Source: Elainella saxicola E1 (GTDB taxonomy: Bacteria > Cyanobacteriota > Cyanobacteriia > Elainellales > Elainellaceae). Taken from it: DNA of 59,537 bases. This document shows, piece after piece, positions 17,535-26,594 of this stretch. A model generated the notes under the pieces. That model was given only the letters and a program-made list of their open reading frames with translations, made no database searches and had not been told where the DNA came from. Positions within the stretch are counted from its first letter, which is position 1; each line of letters begins with the position of its first letter. The DNA is taken from contig LUGL01000053.1 in NCBI GenBank assembly GCA_002796835.1, positions 743 through 60,279 of the forward strand, written 5' to 3'. The position numbers were made by a program, and so were the translations under genes.

Positions 17535-18350
17535 ATGCCAACCAATCCAGATTTTCCTTCCGAAACCGATCGCAGTTCAAAATCTTCTGGGGATCACCCC
17601 TCCAAAACCACAGGACGACCACCTCATAAGGAATCCGAAGGGGGCTGGAAAGAAATCGCAAAGACGATCGGACTGAGTCTTGTCTTGGCGCTGGGCATTC
17701 GCCAATTTGTCGCTGAGGCCCGCTATATTCCCTCTGAATCGATGGTGCCAACGCTGTTAGTCAACGATCGGTTAATTGTCGAAAAAATTAGCTATCGCTT
17801 CCATCCGCCTGAACGGGGCGACATCATTGTCTTCATCCCACCTGATTCTGCCAGTCAATATTGCTTAGGACCCCAGGCCGCTAACGTCAAAATTAAAGAT
17901 GCGTTTATCAAACGGGTGGTGGCATTGCCTGGTGAAAAAGTAGAAGTGCGAGATGGCACGGTTTTCATTAACGATAAACCGCTTGAAGAGAACTATATCG
18001 CTGCCAAACCGGAATATCAGCTGCTGCCAGAGGTAATTCCCCCCGATACCTTCCTCGTCTTAGGCGATAACCGCAACAATAGCTGCGATGGTCATTTTTG
18101 GGGACCGGTGCCGCGCCAAAATATTATTGGACGTGCGGCCTTCCGCTTCTGGCCCCCTAACCGGATTGGCGACATCAACTCCCAGACAGCGCCCCTTCCT
18201 CAACCGATGTTCGATCCGAATGCGCCTGCTGGTCAACCGATCCAACCCGCACCAGAATCCGTTCAGCCACCGATCGAATCTCCCGCTGCTGTTACCCCCT
18301 CCCCGACGGCTGAGTCTCCCGTCGCCCAACCCCAGCCAGCTCAACCTTAA
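17535..18350 (+). CDS. lepB: Signal peptidase I
   Basis: 271 residues. After a polar N terminus comes one membrane segment (TIGLSLVLALGIRQFVA, about 44-60), then the nucleophile Ser69 in PSESMVPTL and the general-base Lys126 in DAFIKRVVALPGE. The box GDNRNNSCDGHFWGPV is followed by IGRAAFRFWP. It removes signal peptides at the cytoplasmic or thylakoid membrane surface. A Pro/Gln-rich tail of about 60 residues follows the catalytic domain and is unusual in length. The gene is followed by psbQ, whose product is itself exported, though as a lipoprotein cleaved by signal peptidase II. Confidence 0.96.
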   Translation: MPTNPDFPSETDRSSKSSGDHPSKTTGRPPHKESEGGWKEIAKTIGLSLVLALGIRQFVAEARYIPSESMVPTLLVNDRLIVEKISYRFHPPERGDIIVFIPPDSASQYCLGPQAANVKIKDAFIKRVVALPGEKVEVRDGTVFINDKPLEENYIAAKPEYQLLPEVIPPDTFLVLGDNRNNSCDGHFWGPVPRQNIIGRAAFRFWPPNRIGDINSQTAPLPQPMFDPNAPAGQPIQPAPESVQPPIESPAAVTPSPTAESPVAQPQPAQP

Positions 18351-18474
18351 GCGCAGATCACAGGAAACCTAGACAGGAAAGCCGCCGAAGCCCCTTCATT
18401 CCAAGCCAGCTTCTGATAAGGTCAAGGTAGAGCAAAAGCTCTATGTTGTACGGTGAGCAAATCAAAAGATAGAC

Positions 18475-18918
18475 ATGGCACGATATCGATCGATTCTCGG
18501 CTTCATTTTGGTGATCATCACCACTTTCCTCGTTAGCTGTGGTGGTCCAGCCCCAACGGCAAAAGGCCCACTGTACAGCGCAGCCCAACTGGAGCAAATT
18601 CAGCACTATACAGAAGATGTGCAGGTTTTGCGCGATCGAATGCTGGAGCTACCGCCTTTGGTGCAACAGCAAAAATGGACGGATGTCGAGTCTTTCATCC
18701 ATGGCCCGCTAGGTGAGCTACGAGTCCGGATGAGCCGTTTAGCTCGCACATTGGTCCCGAAAGAGCAGCCTAAAGCATTGGCAGCATCAAAAGAGGTGTT
18801 TGAACATCTGATTCTGTTGGATGAAGCGGCTCAAGCGCGTGACACAACCAAGGCGTTTCGTAACTATAATGAGGCCCTGCGTGACTTCGATTCTTTCTTG
18901 GAACTGATCCCTAGCTAA
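18475..18918 (+). CDS. psbQ: Photosystem II protein PsbQ (CyanoQ), lipoprotein
   Basis: 147 residues. The N terminus has a hydrophobic signal (GFILVIITTFLVSC) with a lipobox ending at Cys22, as in cyanobacterial PsbQ, which is lipid-anchored at the lumenal thylakoid face. The remainder is a four-helix bundle pattern with IHGPLGELRVRMSRLARTL and a helix-rich C terminus ending FDSFLELIPS. PsbQ stabilises the oxygen-evolving complex with PsbO, PsbU and PsbV. A short inverted repeat (GAGC/GCTC) precedes the gene. Length and motifs fit the family. Confidence 0.92.
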   Translation: MARYRSILGFILVIITTFLVSCGGPAPTAKGPLYSAAQLEQIQHYTEDVQVLRDRMLELPPLVQQQKWTDVESFIHGPLGELRVRMSRLARTLVPKEQPKALAASKEVFEHLILLDEAAQARDTTKAFRNYNEALRDFDSFLELIPS

Positions 18919-19036
18919 TTGTTGGGTCAGCATCAATCTTAGATGTAGAGCGTGGGTGAGAGGGTCAGACCACTGTTTGATTGCCCATCTGCTGCTCTAC
19001 TTCCTTTCCCGTCGAACCGGTTACAGAATATTGGCT

Positions 19037-20143
19037 ATGAAACAGGTTGTGATCATTGGCTGCGGCGTAGTTGGCGCAATGATCGCCTATGAATTGAGTG
19101 AATTACCAGGCTGGCAGGTTACCGTCGTCGATCGCCAAATGCCTGCTCAAGGAGCCACCCAGGCAGCTTTAGGGGTGTTAATGGGCATCATCAGTCAGAA
19201 AGTTAAAGGCCGCGCTTGGGCAATGCGGCAAAGCAGTATTCAACGCTATGCAACTTTGTTGCCCGAACTGGAAGCAGCGATCGGCACATCCTTGCCCTGG
19301 AACCAGCAGGGAATTCTCAAGTTCTGCTTTCCTGAAGATGATTTGCAGCGATGGCAAGACTTAGCAGAATTGCGGCATAACCAGAACTGGCAGCTTGAAA
19401 TTTGGGATCGAGCACAGGTCCAGACTCGCTGCCCTCAAGTTCAGCATCCCGACTTCACTGCTGCAATCTATTCACCGCAAGATTATCAGATCGATCCCAC
19501 GGTGTTGACTCAGGCACTCGTCAAAGCTGCGGAGCAACGAGGAGTACACTTCCACTTTGATGTCCAAGTTGAAGCATTTGATCCGATCGCTCAAACGGGT
19601 CAACATTGCGATCGGTTGCATACTTCCATCGGAGACATTGCGGCAGATTGGATTGTGATTGCGGCTGGGCTGGGTTCCACTCCACTGACTCAATCGCTCA
19701 ACACTGCCGTTCAAGTAGGTCCGGTATTAGGTCAGGCGATGCAAATCCGCTTAGATCAACCTTTAGGCCATCCGGATTTTCAGCCTGTGATTACGGGCCG
19801 AGACATTCATATTGTGCCGATCGGCCAGCAAGATTCCCAGCAAGACTATTGGGTGGGCGCAACCGTTGAATTTCCTGGCAATGAAGCCAGCTTGCAGCCT
19901 GAAGCAGCAGCATTGGAAACTGTGTGGCAAGGAGCCATTACCCTTTGTCCTGATCTGGCAAAGGCAACCGTCCTCAAAACCTGGTCAGGATTGCGGCCAA
20001 GACCAGTGAATCGACCTGCACCGATCGTCGAACCCCTGGCCGGATATGACAATGTGTTTTTGGCGACTGGACATTACCGCAACGGCATTTTACTCGCTCC
20101 AGCTACAGCTCAACTCGTGCGATCGGCCTTGACTGCTGCTTAG
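19037..20143 (+). CDS. FAD-dependent amino-acid oxidoreductase (ThiO/DadA type)
   Basis: 368 residues from MKQVVIIGCGVVGAMIAYEL, a Rossmann FAD-binding start (GxGxxG). The frame is open 27 codons further upstream, but this ATG gives the normal family N terminus. The DAO fold continues through VVDRQMPAQGATQAALG, and ends with LKTWSGLRPRPVNRPAPIV and the FAD-contacting GHYRNGILLAPATAQL. The last block is typical of glycine oxidase ThiO, which makes iminoacetate for the thiazole of thiamine. No other thiamine genes are nearby, so D-amino-acid or glycine oxidase activity cannot be told apart here. Confidence 0.85.
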   Translation: MKQVVIIGCGVVGAMIAYELSELPGWQVTVVDRQMPAQGATQAALGVLMGIISQKVKGRAWAMRQSSIQRYATLLPELEAAIGTSLPWNQQGILKFCFPEDDLQRWQDLAELRHNQNWQLEIWDRAQVQTRCPQVQHPDFTAAIYSPQDYQIDPTVLTQALVKAAEQRGVHFHFDVQVEAFDPIAQTGQHCDRLHTSIGDIAADWIVIAAGLGSTPLTQSLNTAVQVGPVLGQAMQIRLDQPLGHPDFQPVITGRDIHIVPIGQQDSQQDYWVGATVEFPGNEASLQPEAAALETVWQGAITLCPDLAKATVLKTWSGLRPRPVNRPAPIVEPLAGYDNVFLATGHYRNGILLAPATAQLVRSALTAA

Positions 20144-20263
20144 CGGTTGAGCAAAACAGTTAAGCAAAGTAACTGAGTAAAGCGAGCGGTTAAGCAGAAC
20201 AGATAGAACGCAGAAGTTAAGATTGTCGCCTCCTGCGTCCATCGTTGATCTTCATGGCTTCTC

Positions 20264-21031
20264 TCAGCAACCGCTCGTTCCAGGAGTGCAAGTCGAAGTG
20301 GTCGAACTTACTGTATCCGGTGCATTATCGTCTTCTTCGTAGCGCTGGAAGTAATCGACTCGTGCATCAAAGCCATAGCCGCGTAAACGACCAGCCACTT
20401 CACGCGCACTCGAATAGTTAGGATAGCCACCTGCATTGATAAAAGTGCCTTGTGGAGCACCATCTAACACAGCATCTGGGACAATTTGCTGCACTGCCAC
20501 CAGTCTCTGTGCATCGCCACCGGGAACCACAACGACATAGGGACCGACGACGGCAGGGGGCAGCACATTGGAGGGTGGTTCGATCCCAGGAACGAGAATA
20601 TTATTGCCGACTGCCCCATCACTCACTACACCATCACTAACTGGGGTGTAACCCGAATCCACTACAGGAACAGCAACTCCTCCACCAAATAGGGCTGTCC
20701 AGGTTTCTGGGCCGACAACACCATCGACTTGCAAACAGTTTTGTATCTGAAAATTCCGCACGGCGATTTCTGTTTGCCAACCAAACAAGCCATCTGCTGG
20801 AATACCAAGGGCCGACTGAACCTGGGCAACGGCAGGTCCGAAAGCACCCCGTCGCATATAGGCGTAGGCATCGGACGTAATTCCTAAAACGCCAAGAATG
20901 ACTGCCAACCCTAAAAATCCCTTTAGAGTAGACCTTGACAATTTCTCAGTCAGCGCCTTAAATTGCTTCAGTTTAGGAGGTGTACCTGAGCTGTTGTCAG
21001 CAAAGGCAGAGTAATTCGATAGCGATTTCAT
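20264..21031 (-). CDS. Exported peptidoglycan-binding protein with SPOR-like C terminus
   Basis: 255 residues from MKSLSNYSAF; GAGGAAACC directly precedes this ATG, so it is preferred over one 24 codons upstream. A membrane segment (LKGFLGLAVILGVLGITSDAYA, about 41-62) acts as signal or anchor. Residues 63-115 are a PG_binding_1 domain (GPAVAQVQSALGIPADGLFGWQTEIAVRNFQ and VDGVVGPETW, here quoted in pieces). The C-terminal 90 residues (RLVAVQQIVPDA, FINAGGYPNYSSAREVAGRLRGYGFDARV) resemble a SPOR domain. It probably works at the cell wall. A long structured leader precedes it (21083-21214). Confidence 0.82.
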   Translation of the reverse strand: MKSLSNYSAFADNSSGTPPKLKQFKALTEKLSRSTLKGFLGLAVILGVLGITSDAYAYMRRGAFGPAVAQVQSALGIPADGLFGWQTEIAVRNFQIQNCLQVDGVVGPETWTALFGGGVAVPVVDSGYTPVSDGVVSDGAVGNNILVPGIEPPSNVLPPAVVGPYVVVVPGGDAQRLVAVQQIVPDAVLDGAPQGTFINAGGYPNYSSAREVAGRLRGYGFDARVDYFQRYEEDDNAPDTVSSTTSTCTPGTSGC

Positions 21032-21082
21032 GGTTTCCTCGCTCAACTTTGTTGTTGTCTGTACAAACTCAGGTCGCTTTTT

Positions 21083-21214
21083 GGCCGAGGCTCGATCCGG
21101 CAATCGGGCCTAGCCGTTTTAGAGATGGCTAGAAATTTAGGAGAGAGGTAGGCTGCTCTAGTCCCGGCAGACTAAAGCAAATTCTTTCCTCTTCAGCACC
21201 TAATTTTTCTAGCC
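21083..21214 (-). promoter_or_regulatory. Structured 5' leader: long hairpin plus second hairpin with the same TGCCGG loop
   Basis: Read on the minus strand, upstream of the peptidoglycan-binding gene. Hairpin A: arms TGCTTTAGTC (21170-21179) and GACTAGAGCA (21154-21163) close the loop TGCCGG. It tops an irregular stem whose base pairs GGCTAGAAA (21206-21214) with TTTCTAGCC (21127-21135), with TTAGG/CCTAA next. Hairpin B: arms AGGCCCGAT (21103-21111) and ATCGAGCCT (21088-21096) also close TGCCGG. The ATG lies 52 nt further on. No U-run follows hairpin B on this strand, so it is not an ordinary terminator. Known riboswitch classes were not recognised; strand and function are inferred. Confidence 0.55.
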
Positions 21215-21715
21215 TTCTGTTTTTCAGCCAGATCGTGACTTTGCAAGATAGGTTTCTAGCCTGATGCGTTAATCTGACCTCCCAGCTTCCCCTGAATTAT
21301 CTTTTGCTAATATTTATTCTCGCTCGAAAATTGCTAGAACGCTAGATGGTAGAAGCGCTTCAGCCGATCGCCTATTTGTTCCTTCAACTAAATGTGTGGC
21401 AATTATCGAAATGTATTGGATAGATAACGCTACAATTAGCGTCATTTAATTTTTTTGCGATGAGATTAATTTTTTTGGGATTACAGCTATTTTTCTGTAT
21501 ATAGCGTGTTTGTAGCGCTCTTTTCGCCAGTCCGGCAGCAATCATGACCAGCTCTGCCTAGGCTGCCGACCCAATTTAGCTTATTTTACTTCAGCTACAG
21601 AAAAACAAATCAACTAATATTCTGTAGCAAAAGAAAATTCGGTTGCTAGTCCGCACCCATTTTCATATCCAATTTTCAGGGCTAATTCAGTCAAGCATGA
21701 CTGGCCAGAAATTTG
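21215..21715. other. Long intergenic region
   Basis: AT-rich in its second half. The only structure noted is a perfect 6-bp inverted repeat ACGCTA/TAGCGT with loop CAAT at 21427-21442, followed seven bases later by a run of Ts on the plus strand. The nearest plus-strand gene upstream ends more than 1.2 kb away. No open frame of interest is seen. It probably contains the promoter of the leader and gene at 20264-21214. Confidence 0.5.
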
Positions 21716-23788
21716 CTAGACCAGCGGCTCAATACCTAAAACTTTGACGAGAAACCCGAATCGATCGGCCACCTCTTCAATCACCTTAGCGGTGGGTTTG
21801 CCCGCCCCATGTCCTGCCTTAGTTTCGATCCGAATTAGCACTGGCGCTTCCCCCGCATGAGCAGCCTGTAAAGCCGCCGCAAACTTAAAACTATGGGCAG
21901 GGACAACCCGATCGTCATGATCGGCGGTTGTGATCAGCGTGGCTGGATAAGCGGTTTCTGGTTTGAGGTTGTGCAGCGGGGAATAGGCATAGAGCGCCGC
22001 AAACTCTTCCGGATTTTCGGATGACCCATATTCGGAGCACCAAGCCCAGCCGATCGTAAATTTGTGGAAGCGCAGCATATCCATCACCCCCACTGCCGGT
22101 AGTGCCGCCGCAAACAGATCAGGGCGTTGCGCCATACAGGCCCCCACTAATAAGCCGCCGTTGCTGCCACCCGAAATGGCCAGCTTTTGAGCTGAGGTGT
22201 AGCCCTGAGCAATCAGCCATTCTGCCGCAGCAATAAAGTCATCAAAAACAGTCTGCTTGTTCAGCTTCATGCCTGCCTGATGCCACTCTTCCCCATACTC
22301 ACCGCCACCCCGCAGGTTTGGCACTGCATAAACACCCCCCAAGTCCATCCAAACAATGTTGCTGGGCGAGAAAGCGGGCGTGAGCGAAACATTAAACCCC
22401 CCATAGCCATAAAGCAGGGTCGGATTATTGCCATCCAGCACCAACCCTTTCTTACAGGTGATGAACATGGGAATTTTGATGCCGTCCTTGCTGGTGTAGA
22501 AAACCTGCTGCGTTTCGTAGTCTGCTGGATTAAAAGCAACCTGAGGCTGGCGGTAAATGGTGCTCTCATCCGTCACCATGTTGTAGCGATAGATCGTGGT
22601 TGGCGTGTTGTAACCTGTAAAGCTATAAAAGGTTTCTGTGTCATAACGCTTGCCGCCAAATCCGCCTGCCGATCCGACTCCTGGCAAAGCTACCTCTCGC
22701 ACAAAGCTGCCGTCTAAATTAAAAATCTTGATCTGCGTGCGGGCATCTTTCAAATAAGCCGCCACAAACTGGTTGTTGAGTAGCCCAACGCCTTCCAAGG
22801 TTTCCTCGGCCTCTGGAATTAGCTCTTGCCAGTTCGATCGATCAGGTTGAGTAATATCGATCGCAATCACCCGACCTCTGGGCGCATCATAATCAGTCTG
22901 GAACCAGAATAGCGGCCCATCATTATCGATCAGGCTATAGTTGGCTTCAAAGTCATGGATTAGCTCAACCACAGGACTATCCGGCTGAGTCAGGTCTTTG
23001 TAGAACACCAAATTTTTCGGATCGGTGCCCCGCCAGACCGAAATGATCAAATAATTGCCATCCTCAGTAACGCCTCCCCCAAACCCCCATTCTTTTTGAT
23101 CGGGCCGTTCATAAATCAGCCAATCCTCCGACTGGGGGGTGCCAAGCCGATGATAGTAAAGCTTCTGGAAATAATTGACATCCTCTAGCTTTTTCGTCTC
23201 GTCTGGTTCGTCATAGCGAGAGTAAAAGAAGCCGAGTTGATCATGGCTCCAACTTGCCCCTGAAAATTTGATCCACTTAAGGTGATCGGGCAAATCTTCT
23301 CCTGACTCAACATCCCGCACCTTCCACTCTTGCCAGTCCGATCCTGAGCTGGAGAGTCCATAGGCCATCAGTCGCCCGTCTTCACTTACCGATAAACCCG
23401 ATAGGGCAACCGTGCCATCTTCAGAAAGCGTATTGGGGTCGAGCAGCACTCTCGGCTCAGCATCCAGGCTAGGCAGCGTATAGAGAACGCTTTGATTTTG
23501 CAGTCCGTCATTTTTGAAGTAGAAATAGTGATCGGCCTGTTTGAAGGGAATGCCGAACTTTTCATAGTCCCAAAGCTGGGTCAGGCGTTGCTGTAACTGC
23601 TGGCGGATCGGAATCCCATTTAAGTAATCAAATGTTACCTGATTCTGGGCCTCAATCCAGGTCTGGGTTGCTTCAGAATGCGGATCTTCCAGCCAACGAT
23701 AAGGATCGGGGACGATCGTTCCATGATATTCGTCAGTTTGGTCGTCTTTCCGACTAATGGGGTAGGTGAAGGGGTGAGACTGAGACAT
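21716..23788 (-). CDS. Prolyl oligopeptidase (S9A family)
   Basis: 690 residues, the usual length of cytosolic prolyl endopeptidase. The N terminus (DPYRWLEDPHSEATQTWIEAQN) is diagnostic. A seven-bladed propeller region covers about residues 75-400. The alpha/beta-hydrolase domain carries the nucleophile in SGGSNGGLLVGA, Asp in TADHDDRVVPAHSFKF and His in ETKAGHGAGKPT. It cleaves short peptides after proline. No signal peptide is present. It stands alone, with more than 400 bp of non-coding sequence downstream. Confidence 0.96.
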   Translation of the reverse strand: MSQSHPFTYPISRKDDQTDEYHGTIVPDPYRWLEDPHSEATQTWIEAQNQVTFDYLNGIPIRQQLQQRLTQLWDYEKFGIPFKQADHYFYFKNDGLQNQSVLYTLPSLDAEPRVLLDPNTLSEDGTVALSGLSVSEDGRLMAYGLSSSGSDWQEWKVRDVESGEDLPDHLKWIKFSGASWSHDQLGFFYSRYDEPDETKKLEDVNYFQKLYYHRLGTPQSEDWLIYERPDQKEWGFGGGVTEDGNYLIISVWRGTDPKNLVFYKDLTQPDSPVVELIHDFEANYSLIDNDGPLFWFQTDYDAPRGRVIAIDITQPDRSNWQELIPEAEETLEGVGLLNNQFVAAYLKDARTQIKIFNLDGSFVREVALPGVGSAGGFGGKRYDTETFYSFTGYNTPTTIYRYNMVTDESTIYRQPQVAFNPADYETQQVFYTSKDGIKIPMFITCKKGLVLDGNNPTLLYGYGGFNVSLTPAFSPSNIVWMDLGGVYAVPNLRGGGEYGEEWHQAGMKLNKQTVFDDFIAAAEWLIAQGYTSAQKLAISGGSNGGLLVGACMAQRPDLFAAALPAVGVMDMLRFHKFTIGWAWCSEYGSSENPEEFAALYAYSPLHNLKPETAYPATLITTADHDDRVVPAHSFKFAAALQAAHAGEAPVLIRIETKAGHGAGKPTAKVIEEVADRFGFLVKVLGIEPLV

Positions 23789-23998
23789 GACGATAGAAAT
23801 TGAACGACATTTCCCACTTTATACGGACAGCCACTTTTTCGCTGCCCCTGGTTCATCGCTGTCCCTTATTTACAGTTGAGATCGCGAAAAACAAGTCCTC
23901 GCTTAAAGAGAGTATTAAACAATCCCTGCTGAACAGTAGGGGTGAGCTAGATTTAAGAATATGAGCCATGCTTTAAAAACTCACTCTCTGTTGCGCCT

Positions 23999-24406
23999 GT
24001 GCATTCTCAAAAACTTCAGAAAATTGATTTGAATAGTGACTATCCCTGTCCCTGCCGTCGGCGTGGGCGGTTAGTGCCAATTGCCCTGACTGAAGCCTTC
24101 GGATGTAATCGCTGTCAGCAAATTTTTGTGCTGCAAGAAAATGGCTATGTGATTGAGCAACTTTCTACCACCTATCCCTATAAGCGGGCATGGCGTTGGA
24201 ACGGCCATCAGTGGAATGTGGCCCATTCTTCCCTGGCTAGAGGATATTTCCCGCTCACCCTGGCCATCATTTTTGGCTTGCTCTTTTTGCTGCTCTTAAC
24301 AACATTGAACTCACCGCTCAGCGCCAGCGTTACGTTTCGAGTGATTGCAGCATTGGTGCTGTCTATGATGCTAGTCTTGATGCTATGGCTGGCCTGTAGA
24401 CGTTGA
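23999..24406 (+). CDS. Small membrane protein with zinc-ribbon-like N terminus
   Basis: 135 residues from a GTG start. The N-terminal cytoplasmic part has two cysteine pairs (CPC near residue 17 and CNRC near 36), suggesting a zinc ribbon. A Trp-rich stretch (RAWRWNGHQWNVAH) and two membrane helices (about 84-103 and 113-132) follow. The family is unrecognised beyond conserved cyanobacterial hypotheticals. Its stop overlaps the start of the ProA-like gene by 4 bp (TTGA), so they form a coupled pair. Confidence 0.75.
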   Translation: MHSQKLQKIDLNSDYPCPCRRRGRLVPIALTEAFGCNRCQQIFVLQENGYVIEQLSTTYPYKRAWRWNGHQWNVAHSSLARGYFPLTLAIIFGLLFLLLLTTLNSPLSASVTFRVIAALVLSMMLVLMLWLACRR

Positions 24407-25683
24407 AGCAAGACCTCAGTTCCTTGAACGCATCCCTTGATCTCACCCTAGTTGCTTATCAAGCTCAACAGTCCTCCCTAGCGCTAGCGGCGTTACGAGG
24501 GACCGCTCGGAGTCGAGCATTGCAGTTGATGGCCGAGTCCTTACTGGCTCGTCAGAACGATATTTTAGAAGCCAACACGCTGGATCTGGAAGAAAGCCGA
24601 GAAATGGCGATTCCAGATTTAGTACTGGATTGGCTGAAGCTAACGCCAGAAAGATTGCAAACGGCAGGACAAGTCTTGCAGCGATTAGCAGAACTTTCTG
24701 ATCCGATTCAGCAGGTATTGAATACACCGCCCTATCGGGTGGATCAGTGCCAGACCTATTGTCAATTGATGCCGCTTGGCGTGATTGCCCTGATTTATGA
24801 AGCGCTGCCAGAATTGGGGGCCATTGCTGCCGGACTTTGTCTCAGAGCCGGAGACAGCCTAATTCTGCGAGGTGGCACCGAGGCCAGTCATTCGAATCAG
24901 ATCATCGTTGAAACGCTGCAGATGGCGATCGAAGATGCTGGACTGCCATCGGCCTGTTTGCAGCTTCTGCCCTCCGATCAAGGCGATTTGATTCGTGAGC
25001 TAATCACGCTCGATCGCTATGTCAATTTAGTCATTCCCTACGGTCGCGCCAGTTTAGTGCAGCAGGTAGTAAAGCAGGCGACTGCCCCTGTATTACGTAC
25101 GGCGATCGGCAATTGCTACCTCTACTGGTCGCCTTCTGGTAGTTTAGACATTGCCCGCTGGATGATTTTAGATAGCCATCAGAGCGAACCCGATCCAATT
25201 AATGCGATCGAGAAAGTTTTAGTTCATCGCCATCACAGTTCTACTGCGTTAACCATGCTGTGGAATAGCCTGAAGGAAAAGGGGTTCAAGTTACGGGGCG
25301 ACCAGGAATTGGCTACCGAATTTCCCGATCTATTCACCTCCGTAGCCGATCCTTCGGAATGGAACCAGCCTTATCTAAATGACACGATCGCCTTCAAAGT
25401 GGTAGATGGCTTAGAAACTGCGATTGATTGGATCAACGATCACAGCAGTGGCCATGCAGACTGTTTAGCCACCGAGTCCTATCAGGAAAGCCGTCTGTTT
25501 GCCACCGGAATCAATAGCGCTATGACCTACATCAACGCTTCTCCCCGGTTTTATCGAAATCCTAAACGGGGTAGTCCAATCGCGCTTGGCATGTCGAATC
25601 AGAAGGGCTATCGACGCGGGTTAATCAGCCTGGAAACCCTGACAACGGTGAAATATATTGTGCAGGGCAATGGCATTGTTTAA
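24403..25683 (+). CDS. ProA-like (glutamate-5-semialdehyde dehydrogenase family) protein lacking catalytic residues
   Basis: 426 residues from a TTG overlapping the previous stop. Similarity to ProA (gamma-glutamyl phosphate reductase, proline synthesis) runs end to end: LGVIALIYEALPE, SLILRGGTEASHSN, YVNLVIPYGRASLV, YINASPRFY and GLISLETLTTVKYI. However, the catalytic cysteine of the C-N-x-x-E block is Ile266 (DPINAIEKVLV), and the conserved Asn of the EARPN oxyanion motif is Glu137 (EALPE). ProA activity by the known mechanism is therefore unlikely. Cyanobacteria usually carry a second, intact proA elsewhere. A regulatory or structural role with the membrane partner is possible but unproven. 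Confidence 0.85.
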   Translation: MKQDLSSLNASLDLTLVAYQAQQSSLALAALRGTARSRALQLMAESLLARQNDILEANTLDLEESREMAIPDLVLDWLKLTPERLQTAGQVLQRLAELSDPIQQVLNTPPYRVDQCQTYCQLMPLGVIALIYEALPELGAIAAGLCLRAGDSLILRGGTEASHSNQIIVETLQMAIEDAGLPSACLQLLPSDQGDLIRELITLDRYVNLVIPYGRASLVQQVVKQATAPVLRTAIGNCYLYWSPSGSLDIARWMILDSHQSEPDPINAIEKVLVHRHHSSTALTMLWNSLKEKGFKLRGDQELATEFPDLFTSVADPSEWNQPYLNDTIAFKVVDGLETAIDWINDHSSGHADCLATESYQESRLFATGINSAMTYINASPRFYRNPKRGSPIALGMSNQKGYRRGLISLETLTTVKYIVQGNGIV

Positions 25684-25709
25684 TATGGCATTTTTAATTT
25701 GGTTGCACA

Positions 25710-25815
25710 AAAGGGCGCATCACAACGATGCACCCTAGTAAGGATTGTGGATGAGATTCATTTGACATTGTCTGCTTGATCGATTTGGGGGACAGGATGT
25801 CCACCCCCACAAGCA
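25710..25815. repeat. Two palindromic intergenic repeats
   Basis: At about 25711-25733, GGGCGCATC and GATGCACCC form an 8-of-9-bp hairpin with loop ACAAC just after the ProA-like gene. It may help transcription termination, though no clear T-run follows. At about 25787-25813, the sequence GGGGGACAGGATGTCC leading into CCCCCACAAG resembles the dispersed element at 31971-32023. The stretch up to 25861 is otherwise empty. Confidence 0.5.
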
Positions 25816-25861
25816 ATTCTGTTTTATTTAACTTCCGTTCCCAAACAGAAAAGCAGCCTAC

Positions 25862-26578
25862 CTACACCGGGAAAATGGCGTTGACAATTTGTGATGACAG
25901 GAAGGCAATGCCAATGCCACAAATCACCAGACCGATCGATCGAAATGGCGCAACAAGCTGTTCAACTGACACCTCCATTGACTGGTGAGAGCGGCGCAGC
26001 AATCGTTTTGCAATCCAGAAAGCTGCTCCACTAATCACCAACTGAATGACCGTGAACCCAACTAGATAAGCCAGCATCGGCGTCATTTCTGCCCCCAAAA
26101 TGGATTCTCCGTAGGCATAGCCATGAAATAGACCAGATACAGCAGCAAGCCCAATAATCACTGCTGAGGATAACCTTTCTGGCGTTGCCAAAAGAATGCC
26201 AAATAAGAGGATTGAACTAGCAACAAAGATTTCAACGGCTGGTAGGCTAAGCCCCAATAAGTGCAGGCCTGTTCCTGCCATGGCAGTCAGCACAAAAGCA
26301 ATTGGAATCAGTACGCCTTGTCGCTTCGAGGCAGCGAGAAAGCCAACCGCCACAATAAACGCGAAGTGATCAAACCCAATGATGGGGTGTGCTAACCCAG
26401 ACAGAAATCCTTCGAAGAAGTTGGCAGGCAATCTGCCCCCCATCGCGTGATGAGCGAACACCGGAGTTGCAGCCAGTAATGTAGCAATTCCACTGAAGCT
26501 GATCAGCCAGTTGCGTCGAATCCATTGACTGAATGGAAAACGAGTCATGGTCGATTGTGAACCTGAAAAACGTTTCAT
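25862..26578 (-). CDS. hupE: HupE/UreJ family metal transporter (probably cobalt)
   Basis: 238 residues behind GAGGTACGG. A signal-like first segment ends near FAHHAMGG, followed by about six membrane helices. The family signature HPIIGFDHFAFIVAVG and the second conserved block LFHGYAYGES are both present; their histidines bind Ni2+ or Co2+. HupE/UreJ proteins import nickel for hydrogenase or urease, or cobalt for B12. The cobalamin riboswitch immediately upstream argues for cobalt uptake repressed by B12, even though a ureD gene is 2 kb away. Location is the cytoplasmic membrane. Confidence 0.93.
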   Translation of the reverse strand: MKRFSGSQSTMTRFPFSQWIRRNWLISFSGIATLLAATPVFAHHAMGGRLPANFFEGFLSGLAHPIIGFDHFAFIVAVGFLAASKRQGVLIPIAFVLTAMAGTGLHLLGLSLPAVEIFVASSILLFGILLATPERLSSAVIIGLAAVSGLFHGYAYGESILGAEMTPMLAYLVGFTVIQLVISGAAFWIAKRLLRRSHQSMEVSVEQLVAPFRSIGLVICGIGIAFLSSQIVNAIFPV

Positions 26579-26594
26579 CCGTACCTCGCAGATG

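Noticed and set aside
21031-21214. c-di-AMP (ydaO-type) riboswitch
   Set aside because: The 3' part has a superficial likeness (CCCGATTGCCGG region), but the conserved 5' GGGGGAACC-type block is absent.
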